Positions 10,379-21,588 are shown, counted from the stretch's first letter. The stretch is 64,000 nt of DNA from Orobanche coerulescens (GCA_033398695.1 JAWKAU010000044.1:682001-746000), one strand, 5' to 3'. Numbers and translations are program-made. The notes: generated by a model from the sequence alone, not told the origin.

Positions 10379-11203
10379 CTGTGCATGGCAGTTCACTACT
10401 GGGCAGAAGACTGTTCTCATCATGATCAAACCAATGAAATCTTCCGTGATAATTCATGTTACCTCCATGAATATCATGTTCATATGATTATGAATGATCT
10501 TACGGATAACAACAACTTCGGATTCAAGAATATGTATACTATTATAAAATCATATTCCATTTCGACTACAAATCTTCATACGACAATTCGAAAGGCTTAA
10601 CGGTCGATATCAACACCTTTATATCAATCAAAATTATCATACTGTAGTTGTTTAACATTCCATCTATACTAGATAAATCCTTCCATGATCAATCCCTTAG
10701 ATTCATCTAACAATAATGATGTTAAAGTCAAGTCCATGATTGCTATGAAGTCATCTACTAGATTTGGATTACCAATGATAGAAGCTTCCTTTACTTGTTC
10801 ATTGTAATAAGATTCAAATCATGATGTTCATAATCAAGGTACTTGAGGCATAACCATCTCCATATTCCAAACATGATGCATGTTGAATAATTCACTAATG
10901 AAAATCAATATCTCGTTAACATGATCATCTAATTCTTTAGAATCTGACTCTAAGTCTGGAGATAGGTTGAACATACCTTAATATGATGAAAATCACTGAA
11001 CCGTACGGTAGAATCCGACTCCGGTTGGTTGTATGCCACTCCAAGGTGCTACTCCACTTCAATGATCACTCACAAGTAATATCCAATATTCAAGGATCGA
11101 GAAGATGTTTTCTAAGTGTGTTAGAAAGGTAATTCTTGCTCTCTGGTCTCTCAAGAATGAAGTATAGATGAAGGAAATGGGAATAAAAATGGAGTGCTGG
11201 CCC

Positions 11204-11212
11204 ATATATAAA
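11204..11212 (-). promoter_or_regulatory. Gyp-A LTR TATA box
   Basis: The minus strand reads TTTATATAT, 19 bases downstream of the palindrome array. Position and sequence suit an RNA polymerase II promoter; the start site itself is not determined. Confidence 0.6.
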
Positions 11213-11230
11213 CTTTCTGCACAAAGCAGA

Positions 11231-11456
11231 TTAGCGCACGCTACTAAGCATTCCTTAGCGCGCGCTAATAAGAGTTGACTTCAAAACTATCCAGGTTCGT
11301 CCGCGGGAATCTTATCCGGACCCATGTCCCGGCTGGCGCATGTGCTAGCCGCCTAGCTCAATAATTGAGTGCTTAGCGCACGCCACTCCTACATACGTAG
11401 CGTGCGCTAGTAGTAGCTCGATAACGCGCGTTAAGCTACATTCTTAGCGTGCGCTA
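11231..11456 (-). repeat. Palindromic box array upstream of the Gyp-A TATA box
   Basis: Six boxes: 11231-11243, 11255-11268, 11372-11384, 11398-11409, 11421-11434 and 11444-11456. Forms include TTAGCGCACGCTA, TTAGCGCGCGCTAA and ATAACGCGCGTTAA. Confidence 0.85.
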
Positions 11457-11612
11457 TCACGAGTTTGCATGAGAAATTTTGCATGTTGTTATACTTATGT
11501 ACAAAGATATCAATGTAAGAAATATCATACTCCAATCATCAAGATCACAATTCCGAATAATACAGGGTTCGAATACTGGTAAAATACACAGTAATAAATC
11601 CGGATATTACAC

Positions 11613-11964
11613 ATAACGTACGTAAAACTTAGCATTTTAGCTTACGTAAGTCCTTAAACTTAGCGTACGTAATGGCCTTCTGCACTTGGCCGAAATCCAA
11701 CTGTTCCTGTCCGTCTCGACATACTGAATACCAACATACGGCATATTGAATAGACATACTCCTTCCGAATATATTCTCATACGATACCTCTGATACATGA
11801 TATCCTCATATACAATTGTCGACTAAGTATGGCGATTATACAAATACAGCTGTCTCAGTTCTTTATTTATTTTATCCATACTGTACAGATTCCACGCTGT
11901 ACAACATAACTCGGATAAAATAATATTAAACAACAGTAGTAGAAATTCTGGATATTACATACTA
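11613..11964 (-). repeat. LARD-B LTR shared by units 1 and 2, terminal part
   Basis: Inverted match to 54323-54670, the start of the plus-strand LARD-B LTR, including boxes such as TTAGCGTACGTAA at 11661-11673. Together with 2571-4139 it forms one LTR split by Gyp-A. It is followed, after the Gyp-F insertion, by a second LARD-B internal domain. The final five bases, TACTA (11960-11964), are duplicated at 21584-21588. Confidence 0.85.
11960..11964. other. Target site duplication, left (Gyp-F)
   Basis: TACTA directly before the LTR start TGTAATACCC; the same five bases follow the element at 21584-21588. Without Gyp-F the sequence reads as the uninterrupted LARD-B LTR/internal junction seen at 49-60. 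Confidence 0.95.
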
Positions 11965-12342
11965 TGTAATACCCGGCTGTAATTCAGTCATTATCATTCA
12001 GTAATTTCATTCGGTGCTTGTCACTCAGTGGATTTTCACTCATTTATAATCATTCATCAATCATGTTCATTCACCCGTGTTCACCGTTCGGAAAAACTTC
12101 GAGTTGTGTATCGTTATTGTTCATTGTTTCAACTTTCCACATATGAGTTCGACTTTGTTAGATCACCATTAATTTTTGGTAACTCCAAAAATTCTGAATC
12201 TTTACAATATTATAGAGCATCGAGTTAGCTTTCCAATGGTTCAAACGGTGAGTCAATCGGAGTCCGGACGAGAGAGTTATGGTCGTTTTAGCTCACCCGC
12301 TCATTTTTTTCAGTTATTGGCCGATCACTGCCGACCGAACTC

Positions 12343-12647
12343 GGCCGTGTCGTCCGACACGGCCGTGCTGTACTCGTACGGAAATGCCGAAGTCTCTGCC
12401 CACAGGACTCGACCGTGTCGTCTGGCACAGCTGAGTCGAACTCTTCCGGATAAGCCAGAACCGACTGCCCAGACGCCCGACCGTGTTCCAGGACACGGTC
12501 GAGTCAATGCCGAAGCGCCGCGCCGTACCGAGTCACTGTCGGACAGGTCACTATCGGAAGGCCCCTTCGCGCCGCGACCGTGTCAAGCAGGACACGGTCG
12601 AGTCCCTGCCGGCCAGTTGCGCGCCGCGGCCGTGCCGATCGGCACGG
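12343..12647 (+). repeat. GC-rich long palindrome cluster in the Gyp-F LTR
   Basis: Four strong inverted repeats. 12343-12364: GGCCGTGTCG, 2-base gap, CGACACGGCC. 12478-12501: CGACCGTGT with ACACGGTCG. 12575-12600: CGACCGTGTC, 6-base gap, GACACGGTCG. 12630-12647: the perfect 18-base palindrome CCGTGCCGATCGGCACGG. All share CCGTG/CACGG half sites. The same cluster is in the 3' LTR near 19582-19886. Confidence 0.85.
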
Positions 12648-12674
12648 GCCGTGTCCGACAGACCAGTCAACCCC

Positions 12675-12680
12675 TATAAT
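12675..12680 (+). promoter_or_regulatory. Possible TATA box, Gyp-F LTR
   Basis: CCCCTATAATTTG about 28 bases downstream of the palindrome cluster, followed by a CT/GA-rich stretch typical of plant leaders. Weak match; chosen mainly by position. Confidence 0.4.
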
Positions 12681-14348
12681 TTGTGTTTTTGGGCGGATCT
12701 ACTCATTTCTTTCCCACTTCTTCACCTACAACCGAGAGAGAGAGCTTGAGGGAGGGATTTTCCTTCACAAATCATTTGAGTGTTTGATTTTCTTCATCTC
12801 CTTTCGATCGTGAAGCCCGGATAATCGATCTAACACGTGTTCTTCGGATTAAAGTACTTGGATCTTCAAAGGTAATCTTCATCAAACCTCTTGGATTTTC
12901 GAATTGTGTTGAGATATGATGTTTTGGATGTTAAGATCATGTTGTATGAAGTGATATACGTATGATTATGGATATGTTCGATTATTCATTGGATTATTGA
13001 AGGATTATTCAAGAACACTTTGAATGTTGTGTTGGATTTGGGGGTTTTCGATTAATTGTTGTTGAAATCACGAATTTGGATATTCATAATGGATTATTGA
13101 TCGTATTGGAGATGTTTTGTTGGTTTGAAACACTTCTTGAGGATTTGGTGTTGGTATTTTGAAGTTTGGTTATAAACAATCGAAGTTGACCACAAAGTGT
13201 TCGATATAATGCCCCAATGAACTTGGTCTTATCGTACCGACGTTTTGAGTTCGTTATATTCGTGTTTGATGCATATATTGAACGAATTGTTGGTAATTGT
13301 ATTTATTCAAGGTTGTTCGAGCGACCGATATCTCATTAGGACGTTGTTCGTGGAAGGATAATTGTCACCGGTGTTGTGTAAGTTAATTCTTACTCGGTTA
13401 AAAGGATATTCATCCCTTTTGTTGTTGTTCATTCATAATCATAATTCATTCATCATTGTATTAACCGTATAAAAACTTGTTATTGTCAATTAATCACTTC
13501 AGTCATAAGGAACGACAGTTCCAATCATTTCATTGAGCTGTCATTTATTTCACTATCATTCCATCTCGGTGAGTCATTATTCATTTTCGATGTCACTTTT
13601 GTTATATCGTGGCATTCCGGGTCGCACTGGCGTGCCGGTTTGTATGTGTAGGATTTTCATGTCGGGCACATTATAGTCGTGTGTTGGTTGGTGGCCTCAC
13701 ATTGGACTGTGCACACGAGATTGATGGTTTCGTGAGACTGATTAGGTACAAGACCACACGTGTATTCGATCGATACTCGTTGGTGGCTTGTGCTCGGACA
13801 CATTTCCATCCCGGGCGTAGTGTGGCGCCATTTCTTTTGAGCCGTACTGTTAGTTGATTCATATAGCATGTTTGATTGCGTATGTTTCGACAGGATATTT
13901 CATAACTTCAGATATAATCATGATTGTGTATTTTCAACCCTTGAGGATTGTTGTTCACGTAATCGACCGTTTGGGGATTTTGTTTTTCAGGTCTTGGCAA
14001 GGCAAAGGCACGGGGAGAACACGCTGACGTCGAGGAGTCCCAGTGATACTAGTAGGGGGCCCCGATCTTTCAGTTATTCATGTTATTGTCCTTTATTTTC
14101 CGCTGCAGACTTTCATTTGGATACTCCGTTTCATTCAGTGTTGTGTATTTTATCTTCATATAAAATATACTAGTATTCGGTATTGTCCTGGTGTGTTGTA
14201 CTTAAACTCCTCATCGGAGTATTTGGTAATATAATGTGGTTCGGTACTACAATTATATTATTTAATTCATCATTTCCATTCGCCTGGTGGGTCCCAGTCG
14301 GGGATTCACGGCACTGTAATATCCGCCTAGTTTGGGGTGTTACAGAGT

Positions 14349-14360
14349 TGGTATCGGAGC
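14349..14360 (+). other. Gyp-F primer binding site
   Basis: TGGTATCGGAGC, four bases after the LTR end, one base from the tRNA-Met site TGGTATCAGAGC (a G-U pair would tolerate the change). Confidence 0.85.
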
Positions 14361-14483
14361 GTGGTTTTGAATACTACCCTCCAAGTTATGTCTCGTTTGA
14401 AATCATCGTCATCGGACTAGTATCATTGGACTTTCGCGTCACGTGTGACCTGTGCAAATGCCGAGCCAATCAGACCAAGAACT

Positions 14484-14894
14484 GTAAGATTTCTAACGCC
14501 ATGGTATAATTTCTGGCAATAGTCATTCATTCATCATTCATCACTTAGCAATCCTCAAACATCATCATTCATTGTGATTAGGACGATCACGTTAACTCAT
14601 TAATCACTTAATTCATTTCATTACTCAGTTAATGATCAGGACGATCATGTTAATTCATTAATTACTCAATTCATTTCATTACTCAGTTGTCGATCTGATG
14701 ATCATATTATTAATCTTGTTAAGTTATTCAAGAAAATCATTTCAAGAATTTCATCAGATAATCATGTCACTTCAGTAAATTATTCATATAATCACTAAGT
14801 AGAGCATGTATACTCATTTTCATCATCTCATGACATAATCATAACGTGACAATCATGCGGGAAATATAATCATTATGCGACCTTACTACTTCAG
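14484..14894 (+). other. Probable leader intron of Gyp-F
   Basis: Donor AACT/GTAAGATTTC at 14484 and acceptor TACTTCAG/TATG ending at 14894, one base before the gag ATG. The intervening 411 bp is T-rich with repeated TTCATTCATCATT-like words. Confidence 0.5.
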
Positions 14895-14895
14895 T

Positions 14896-15666
14896 ATGGG
14901 GAGAGCTGTCAGGGGATACACGGGGAAAGGCCGCGGTGCGGGCCGAAACCCGGGGAATAATCACTCGCTGTCGGGAAATCGTGCTCAGGACTCGGCTCGA
15001 TCGGAAGATGTTCGGGTTGATCCACTCACTTTTATGCAGGCCATGATGACCCATGTGCAATTGCTCAATCATCATTGCGCCACTCTGGCCGGATTAATCG
15101 AGAGAACTCTCCCGTATGAGCCAGTTGCTAAGGAAAGTGGTGAACAACAACCTTCATCTGTCAGCAAGAAATCAACGAAGCGTAATCAATCCAAAGGCGG
15201 TCAGTCAACCTTCAAGAAGCCTCGTGTGAGTCCTATCGTTTCTGAGCGATCTCCTACGGCGCATAATCATGCGGGATCTCAGCCCCGAGCGGCCAGTTCG
15301 GTCATCATCTGTTTCAACTGTGGAGCGCCGGGTCATTACAGCACTAAGTGTCTGAAACCGTCTATCACGTGCCATAATTGTGGGAATTTTGGGCATAAGG
15401 CCCGTTTTTGCCGAAAGGACTCCAAGTCGGCTCCGGAGGCATCTCAGACCCCGAAGCAATCAGCGTTTCAGAATCAGACTGCTTTGTCAACGTCGTTTAA
15501 GACAATGGAAGCAAATAGAGTTGGGGCTCATATTTATCAGGCGGGAGCGTCCGGTTCGGGGGCCGGCAAGTCCCAGATTCATGTGATGAGGAGGATCGAT
15601 GATCCGGTGGCCCGAATGATTTCAGGTATACTCGTAATTTTATTTCAACCTGTGTGTACCTTTTGA
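14896..15666 (+). pseudogene. Gyp-F gag, capsid region missing
   Basis: Start chosen at the ATG at 14896 (MGRAVRGYTGKGRGAGR), directly after the CAG/T acceptor and matching the basic RG-rich gag start of related elements. About 256 residues. Two CCHC knuckles, CFNCGAPGHYSTKC (about residues 139-152) and CHNCGNFGHKARFC (159-172), then a linker and the MRRIDD motif that precedes protease. The usual capsid block of about 150 residues between the N-terminal arm and the knuckles (PPKFDG...WW...) is absent. The frame stops at TTTTGA just where protease should begin; the protease continues in another frame (FDAGTPHSF). Confidence 0.85.
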
Positions 15667-16578
15667 TGCTGGTACACCACATTCATTCATTTTCGAATCA
15701 TGTTTGAATAGATTTTTTTTCGGGATAGTCCTATTGCTTGTGGACTTCATACCATCGGTCTACCTGACGATGGAAGATTTTTTCGGAAATCATACCGAAT
15801 TAAGCTTAATGACCGCGATTGGTTGATGGACCTAATCGTGGTGAATTTATCTTAGGACGATGTAATTTTCGGTATTAGTTGGTTTGATCGTCTTGATACT
15901 ATCCTCAGTGGTTGTTAGCGTTTGGTCGCTATCTTTCCGTCGTTGGTTGTCGAATGTGTACTCCAGTTAAGTAATCCCCGTTGTTCCAGATGAATTATTA
16001 TTATGACGGAAGCAGAGAAATTCCGCAATCGAGCTATTCGAACATTCATTGAATCATTTTCATCGATTGGCCTTTCTAAGGCAATCGAGTTATTCAATCA
16101 TTCATTGTATCATTTCCATCGATTGGCCTTTCTAAGACAATCGAGTCATTCAATCATTCATTGTATCATTTTCATCGATTGGCCTTTCTAAGGCAATCGA
16201 GATGTTCAATCATTCATTGTATCACTTTTTATCGATTGACCATTCTAGGGCAATCGAAATGTTCAATCATTCGTGGTATCATTGTCATCGATTGGCGATG
16301 TATTTCCAGACGAGTTATCTGGTTGCCTTCACATAGAGTAGTGGAATTCAGGAGTGAGTTGGAGCCGGTACGTCCCCGTTATCGAAGACACCATATCGGA
16401 TGGCCCCGACCAGAATGCAGGAGTTGAAGATTCAACTTGAGGAATAGTTCGAGAAAGGTTATCTCCGACCGAGTGCGTCCCCGTGAGGAGCACCAGTGTG
16501 ATCTGGCAAGGAGTAGGATGGCTCGTCTCGTGTGTGTATTAATTATCAGGAGTTGAACAGGGTGATGATCAAGATTAG
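15656..16578 (+). pseudogene. Gyp-F decayed protease and pol N-terminus
   Basis: Homology continues in scattered frames: FDAGTPHSF of the protease near 15661, then RMQELKIQLEE and FEKGYLRPSASP of the protease/RT linker around 16400-16480, with stops and frameshifts between. Replacing part of the protease-to-RT spacer is a tandem hairpin repeat (16025-16300). No usable reading frame remains. Confidence 0.7.
16025..16300 (+). repeat. 56-bp tandem hairpin repeat inside Gyp-F
   Basis: Five units begin at 16061, 16117, 16173, 16230 and 16286, spacing 56-57 bp, after a degenerate half unit. Each unit has CGATTGGCCTT, a short loop, and AAGGCAATCG, so each can fold into a hairpin, followed by TTCAATCATTCATTGTATC. 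Confidence 0.85.
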
Positions 16579-17292
16579 TATCCTCTACCCCGTATTGATG
16601 ATCTCTTAGATCAACTTCAGGGAGCTTCAGTATTTTCCAATATCGACTTAAGATCTGGATATCATCAGCTGCGGATTCGAGAGTCGGATATCGCGAGGAC
16701 GGCGTTTCGAACACGCTATGGTCATTATGAGTTCGTAGTTATGCCGTTCGGGCTAACTAATGCACCTGCGGAATTCATGGAGCTAATGAATCGGGTCTTC
16801 ATCGACTTTTTGGATCGGTTTGTTGTTGTCTTCATCGATGACATTTTGATTTATTCTCGTAACCGAGAGGAACACGAGGTTCACCTTCATCAGGTTCTCG
16901 ACGTGTTGAGACGAGAGCAACTTTATGGAAAGTTTTCCAAATGCGAATTCTGGATGTCCGAAGTGACGTTTCTCGGGCATGTAATTTCATCAGATGGAGT
17001 GCGTGTTGACCCTCAGAAGACGGAGGCTATCCGAGACTGGTTACCTCCGAAGAATGTTAAGGAAATCCGAAGCTTTCTCGGATTAGCCGGTTATTATTGG
17101 CGGTTTGTGGAAGGATTTTCCAAGATTGCTCAACCATTGACGAACCTTTTGCGAAAGGATAAGAAATACTCGTGGTCCGACGCGTGTCAGCGGAGTTTTG
17201 AGGAACTCAAGAGTCGGTTAATGTCAGCACCTGTACTTTCCTTGCCGCAAGGGACGGAAGGATTTGTGGTTTATAGTGATGCGTCTGGATAG
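16579..17292 (+). pseudogene. Gyp-F reverse transcriptase
   Basis: Open from just after a stop at 16576-16578 to a TAG at 17290-17292. It starts inside the domain at [14 protein letters not shown], then [22 protein letters not shown], the catalytic FIDD (about 16831-16842), [14 protein letters not shown] and [17 protein letters not shown] of the connection region. It ends in YSDASG, the first RNase H Asp motif, at the stop that replaces the next codon. The N-terminal fingers are destroyed upstream, so no active enzyme is expected. Confidence 0.9.
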
Positions 17293-17973
17293 GCTCTAGG
17301 ATGTGTACTCATGCAGAACGGGAAGGTTATTGCCTATGCTTCACGGCAATTGAGACCTTACGAGGTTAATTATCTGACCCACGACTTGGAGTTAGCAGCC
17401 GTGGTTTTCGCTTTGAAAATCTGGCGTCATTACCTATATGGCGTCACCTGTCAGATTTTCACCGATCATAAGAGTTTGAAGTATATATTTACCCAGAAGG
17501 AGTTAAATATGCGACAGAGGCGGTGGTTGGAACTAATCAAAGATTATGATATCGAGATCCTTTACCACCCGGGGAAGGCGAACGTTGTCGCCGACGCCTT
17601 GAGTCGTAAGTCCGTTCAGGAGCAGATGCTTGCTCGTTTAACAATTCAGAAGGAGCTCCAACAGGAATTCCTTAGACCCGAGATCGAGTGCAGCCGGCGA
17701 GTTCAGGGACAGCTTTGTATGTTAGAGATTTCATCATCTCTTGAGGATGCAATCAGGGAGAATCAGGGTTCAGACCCAGCATTGTTGCGCATTCGTGAGG
17801 ATGTGGCTCAGGGGAAAGCCCCTGGACTCGTGATCCACGAGGATGGACTTTTGAGATTTAAGAATCGGATGTGTGTACCGGCGAATGATGAGTTGAAAAA
17901 CTCGATTTTGAGAGAAGCTCATGCTACCCCTTATTCTGTTCATCCGGGGTCTAACAAGATGTACAAGATTTGA
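17293..17973 (+). pseudogene. Gyp-F RNase H and integrase start
   Basis: Same frame as the reverse transcriptase, separated only by the TAG at 17290. RNase H motifs: [12 protein letters not shown] (catalytic Glu present), [10 protein letters not shown] and VVADALSRK. Then the linker, and the integrase zinc-module [10 protein letters not shown] (both His). It is cut by a one-base loss near 17965, where [11 protein letters not shown] is split between two frames. Confidence 0.9.
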
Positions 17974-18844
17974 AACAAAATTACTGGTGGAGTAATATGA
18001 AGCGAGAAGTCGCGGAATTTGTTTCGAGATGCTTAACCTGTCAGCAAGTCAAGATAGAACATCAGCGACCGGCGGGTATGCTGAAACCTCTCCCTATTCC
18101 CGAGTGGAAGTGGGAAGACATTTCTATGGATTTCATCACGAGTTGCCGACGAGTCGTCGTGGCATGAATGCGATCTGGGTGATTGTGGACCGCTTAACTA
18201 AATCAGATCATTTCCTTGAGATTAAGGATACGTGGGGTCCCGAGAGACTTGCCCAGCTGTTCATCAAGGAGATAGTGAGACTGCACGGTACTCCTAAAAG
18301 TATCGTTTCCGATCGTGACGGACGGTTTGTGTCACATTTTTGGAAATCAGTTCATCGTGCTATGGGAACTCAGCTTAATCTCAGTACCTCTTTCCATCCT
18401 CAGTCCGACGGACAATCAGAGAGAACTATTCAGACATTAGAGGACATGTTGAGGGCATGCGTCCTCGATTGGAAAGACGATTGGGAAGCCCAACTACCAT
18501 TGATCGAGTTCACGTATAATAATAGTTGGCATGCTTCGATCAAGATGGCGCCTGACGAGGCCTTGTACGGTCGTCGTTGTCGATCTCCCTTGTGTTGGGA
18601 CGAATTATCAGAATCAATCGGCACCGAGCCCGATATGCTTATAGCCGCCCGTGAGAAGGTAGCTTTGATCAAGAGTCGTTTGTTGACCGCTCAGAGTGGA
18701 CAGAAATCTTATGCAGACAATTGTCGTCGACCACTAGAGTTCGATACGGGTGACCACGTTTTGGTCAAAGTATCCCCGAGCCGAGGTATTTTTCCGTTTC
18801 GGAAAACGGGGAAAGTTGAGTCCGAGATTTATTGGACCGTTTGA
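17970..18844 (+). pseudogene. Gyp-F integrase core, two frames
   Basis: 17970-18140 carries [16 protein letters not shown] (zinc-module Cys pair) and ISMDFI (first catalytic Asp). After a frameshift near 18140 the core continues: [20 protein letters not shown] (second Asp), [14 protein letters not shown] (third, Glu), NSWHASIKMAP and YGRRCRSPLCW. All three DDE residues can be read, but in two frames. A further frameshift near 18790 sends it into the tail frame. Confidence 0.88.
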
Positions 18845-19169
18845 GATTTTGGAACGAGTAGACGAGCTAGCTTATCGTTTAGACTTACCTCCGGCGTTGA
18901 GCCGAATTCATAATGTGTTTCACGTCTCTCAGTTGCGGAAGTATGTTGCCGACCCGAGTCACATACTTCAGTTCGACGAAATCGAGATCGCCGATGATCA
19001 TTCATATGAGGAGCGTCCTGTACGAGTCTTAGAGCGGCGAATCAAACAGTTGAGAAATAAGTCGATTCCTTTGGTCAAAATTCAGTGGTCTAGACACGGA
19101 GTCGAAAAGGCTACGTGGGAATCCGAGGATAGTATGCGGGAGAGTTATCCCGAGTTGTTTGACCCTTAG
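18790..19169 (+). pseudogene. Gyp-F integrase C-terminus and chromodomain-like tail
   Basis: Frame beginning near 18790: [33 protein letters not shown], then [24 protein letters not shown] and YPELFDP. This is the Tekay/Del tail. The TAG stop at 19167-19169 overlaps the terminal hairpin. Confidence 0.88.
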
Positions 19170-19203
19170 TTTCGGGGACGAAACTCTTTTAAGGGGGGGT
19201 GTA
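19168..19203 (+). other. Gyp-F terminal hairpin and polypurine tract
   Basis: AGTTTCG (19168-19174) pairs with CGAAACT (19179-19185), then CTTTTAAGGGGGGGTGTA directly before the 3' LTR. Confidence 0.85.
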
Positions 19204-21583
19204 TGTAATGCCCGATTGTAATTCAGTCATTATCATTCAGTAATTTCATTCGGTGCTTGTCACTCAGTGGATTTTCACTCATTTATAATCATTCATCAAT
19301 CATGTTCATTCACCCGTGTTCACCGTTCGGAAAAACTTCGAGTTGTGTATCGTTATTGTTCATTGTTTCAACTTTCCACATATGAGTTCTACTTTGTTAG
19401 ATCACCATTAATTTTTGGTAACTCCAAAAATTCTGAATCTTTACAATATTATAGAGCATCGAGTTAGCTTTCCAATGGTTCAAACGGTGAGTCAATCGGA
19501 GTTCGGACGAGAGAGTTATGGTCGTTTTAGTTCACCCGCTCATTTTTTTCAGTTATTGGCCTATCACTGCCGACCGAACTCGGTCGTGTCGTCCGACACG
19601 GCCGTGCTGTACTCGTCCGGAAATGCCGAAGTCTCTGCCCACAGGACTCGATCGTGTCGTCTGGCACGGCTGAGTCGAACTCTTCCGGATAAGCCAGAAC
19701 CGACTGCCCAGACGCCCGACCGTGTTCCAGGACACGGTCGAGTCAATGCCGAGCGCCGCGCCGTACCGAGTCACTGTCGGACAGGTCACTATCGGTAGGC
19801 CCCTTCGCGCCGCGACCGTGTCAAGCAGGACACGGTCGAGTCCCTGCCGGCCAGATGCGCGCCGCGGCCGTGCCGATCGGCACGGGCCGTGTCTGACAGA
19901 CCAATCAACCCCTATAATTTGCCTTTTTGGGCGGATCTACTCATTTCTTTCCCACTTCTTCACCTACAACCGAGAGAGAGAGCTTGAGGGAGGGATTTTC
20001 CTTCACAAATCATTTGAGTGTTTGATTTTCTTCATCTCCTTTCGATCGTGAAGCCCGGATAATCGATCTAACACGTGTTCTTCGGATTAAAGTACTTGGA
20101 TCTTCAAAGGTAATCTTCATCAAACCTCTTGGATTTTCGAATTGTGTTGAGATATGATGTTTTGGATGTTAAGATCATGTTGTATGAAGTGATATACATA
20201 TGATTATGGATATGTTCGATTATTCATTGGATTATTGAAGGATTATTCAAGAACACTTTGAATGTTGTGTTGGATTTGGGGGTTTTCGATTAATTGTTGT
20301 TGAAATCACGAATTTGGATATTCATAATGGATTATTGATCGTATTGGAGATGTTTTGTTGGTTTGAAACACTTCTTGAGGATTTGGTGTTGGTATTTTGA
20401 AGTTTGGTTATAAACAATCGAAGTTGACCACAAAGTGTTCGATATAATGCCCCAATGAACTTGGTCTTATCGTACCGACGTTTTGAGTTCGTTATATTCG
20501 TGTTTGATGCATATATTGAATGAATTGTTGGTAATTGTATTTATTCAAGGTTGTTCGAGCGACCGATATCTCATTAGGATGTTGTTCGTGGAAGGATAAT
20601 TGTCACCGGTGTTGTGTAAGTTAATTCTTACTCGGTTAAAAGGATATTCATCCCTTTTGTTGTTGTTCATTCATAATCATAATTCATTCATCATTGTATT
20701 AACCGTATAAAAACTTGTTATTGTCAATTAATCACTTGATCATGAGAGCAGCGGTTCCAATCATTTCATTGAGCTGTCATTTATTTCACTATCATTCCAT
20801 CTCGGTGAGTCATTATTCATTTTCGATGTCACTTTTGTTATATCGTGGCATTCCGGGTCGCACTGGCGTGCCGGTTGGTATGTGTAGGATTTTCATGTCG
20901 GGCACATTATAGTCGTGTGTTGGTTGGTGGCCTCACATTGGACTGTGCACACGAGATTGATGGTTTCGTGAGACTGATTAGGTACAAGACCACACGTGTA
21001 TTCGATCGATACTCGTTGGTGGCTTGTGCTCGGACACATTTACATCCCGGGCGTAGTGTGGCGCCATTTCCTTTGAGCCGTACTGTTAGTTGATTCATAT
21101 AGCATGTTTGATTGCGTATGTTTCGACAGGATATTTCATAACTTCAGATATAATCATGATTGTGTATTTTCAACCCTTGAGGATTGTTGTTCTGTGTAAC
21201 TGACCCCGTTTGGGGATTTTGTTTTTCAGGTCTTGGAAAGGAAAAGGCACGGGGAGAACACGCTGACGTCGAGGAGTCCCAGTGATACTAGTAGGGGGCC
21301 CCGATCTTTCAGTTATTCATGTTATTGTCCTTTATTTTCCGCTGTAGACTTTCATTTGGATACTCCGTTTCATTCAGTGTTGTGTATTTTATCTTCATAT
21401 AAAATATACTAGTATTCGGTATTGTCCTGGTGTGTTGTACTTAAACTCCTCATCGGAGTATTTGGTAATATAATGTGGTTCGGTACTGCAATTATATTAT
21501 TTAATTCATCATTTCCATTCGCCTGGTGGGTCCCAGTCGAGGATTCACGGCACTGTAATATCCGCCTAGTTTGGGGTGTTACA
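19204..21583 (+). repeat. Gyp-F 3' LTR
   Basis: 2380 bp, TGTAATGCCC to GGGTGTTACA, collinear with 11965-14344. Contains the same palindrome cluster and the same TATA-like site, here in the form CCTATAATTTG. Confidence 0.95.
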
Positions 21584-21588
21584 TACTA
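21584..21588. other. Target site duplication, right (Gyp-F)
   Basis: TACTA after the LTR end TGTTACA, matching 11960-11964. Confidence 0.95.

Larger units (their letters stand above)
4140..11612 (-). mobile_element. Gyp-A: Ty3/Gypsy, Tekay/Del-type, 3' LTR mostly deleted
   Basis: On the minus strand the order is 5' LTR (11612-9237), primer site, leader, gag, protease, reverse transcriptase, RNase H, integrase, chromodomain-like tail, polypurine tract, and 161 bp of 3' LTR. The right end (11612) is a clean LTR terminus inside a LARD-B LTR. The left end lost about 2.2 kb of LTR together with its target duplication. The coding part is long but broken by at least two frameshifts and one in-frame stop. 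Domain order and the C-terminal tail place it with chromoviruses. Confidence 0.88.
9237..11612 (-). repeat. Gyp-A 5' LTR
   Basis: 2376 bp, TG at one edge and CA at the other, primer site adjacent. In sense order (right to left) it holds a palindrome array (11456-11231), a TATA box (11212-11204), a second palindrome array (10378-10161), two copies of the GATCCCGTCGGACCAAC module (9905-9775), a twin hairpin (9621-9591) and the LTR end. It is unlike the Gyp-F LTR in sequence. Confidence 0.88.
11965..14344 (+). repeat. Gyp-F 5' LTR
   Basis: 2380 bp, TGTAATACCC to GGGTGTTACA. It differs from the 3' LTR (19204-21583) mostly by single C/T and G/A changes and one single-base indel near 12513. It contains a GC-rich palindrome cluster (12343-12647), a weak TATA-like site (12675-12680) and a CT/GA-rich likely leader from about 12720. 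Confidence 0.95.
11965..21583 (+). mobile_element. Gyp-F: complete but defective Ty3/Gypsy Tekay-type element
   Basis: 9.6 kb between TACTA duplications. Two LTRs of exactly 2380 bp, near-identical (roughly 98-99% by eye). Primer site, gag with two zinc knuckles but no capsid region, degraded protease, then reverse transcriptase, RNase H, integrase and chromodomain-like tail in several broken frames, then polypurine tract. The near-identical LTRs indicate recent insertion, while the coding damage is heavy, so it may have been copied in trans as an already defective template. Confidence 0.95.

Noticed and set aside
10385..10600. 71-codon frame downstream of the Gyp-A box array
   Set aside because: AT-rich LTR sequence, antisense to the element, no similarity to a known protein.
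12176..12813. Several overlapping open frames in the GC-rich part of the Gyp-F LTR
   Set aside because: High GC lowers stop frequency; the frames overlap on both strands and run through inverted repeats.
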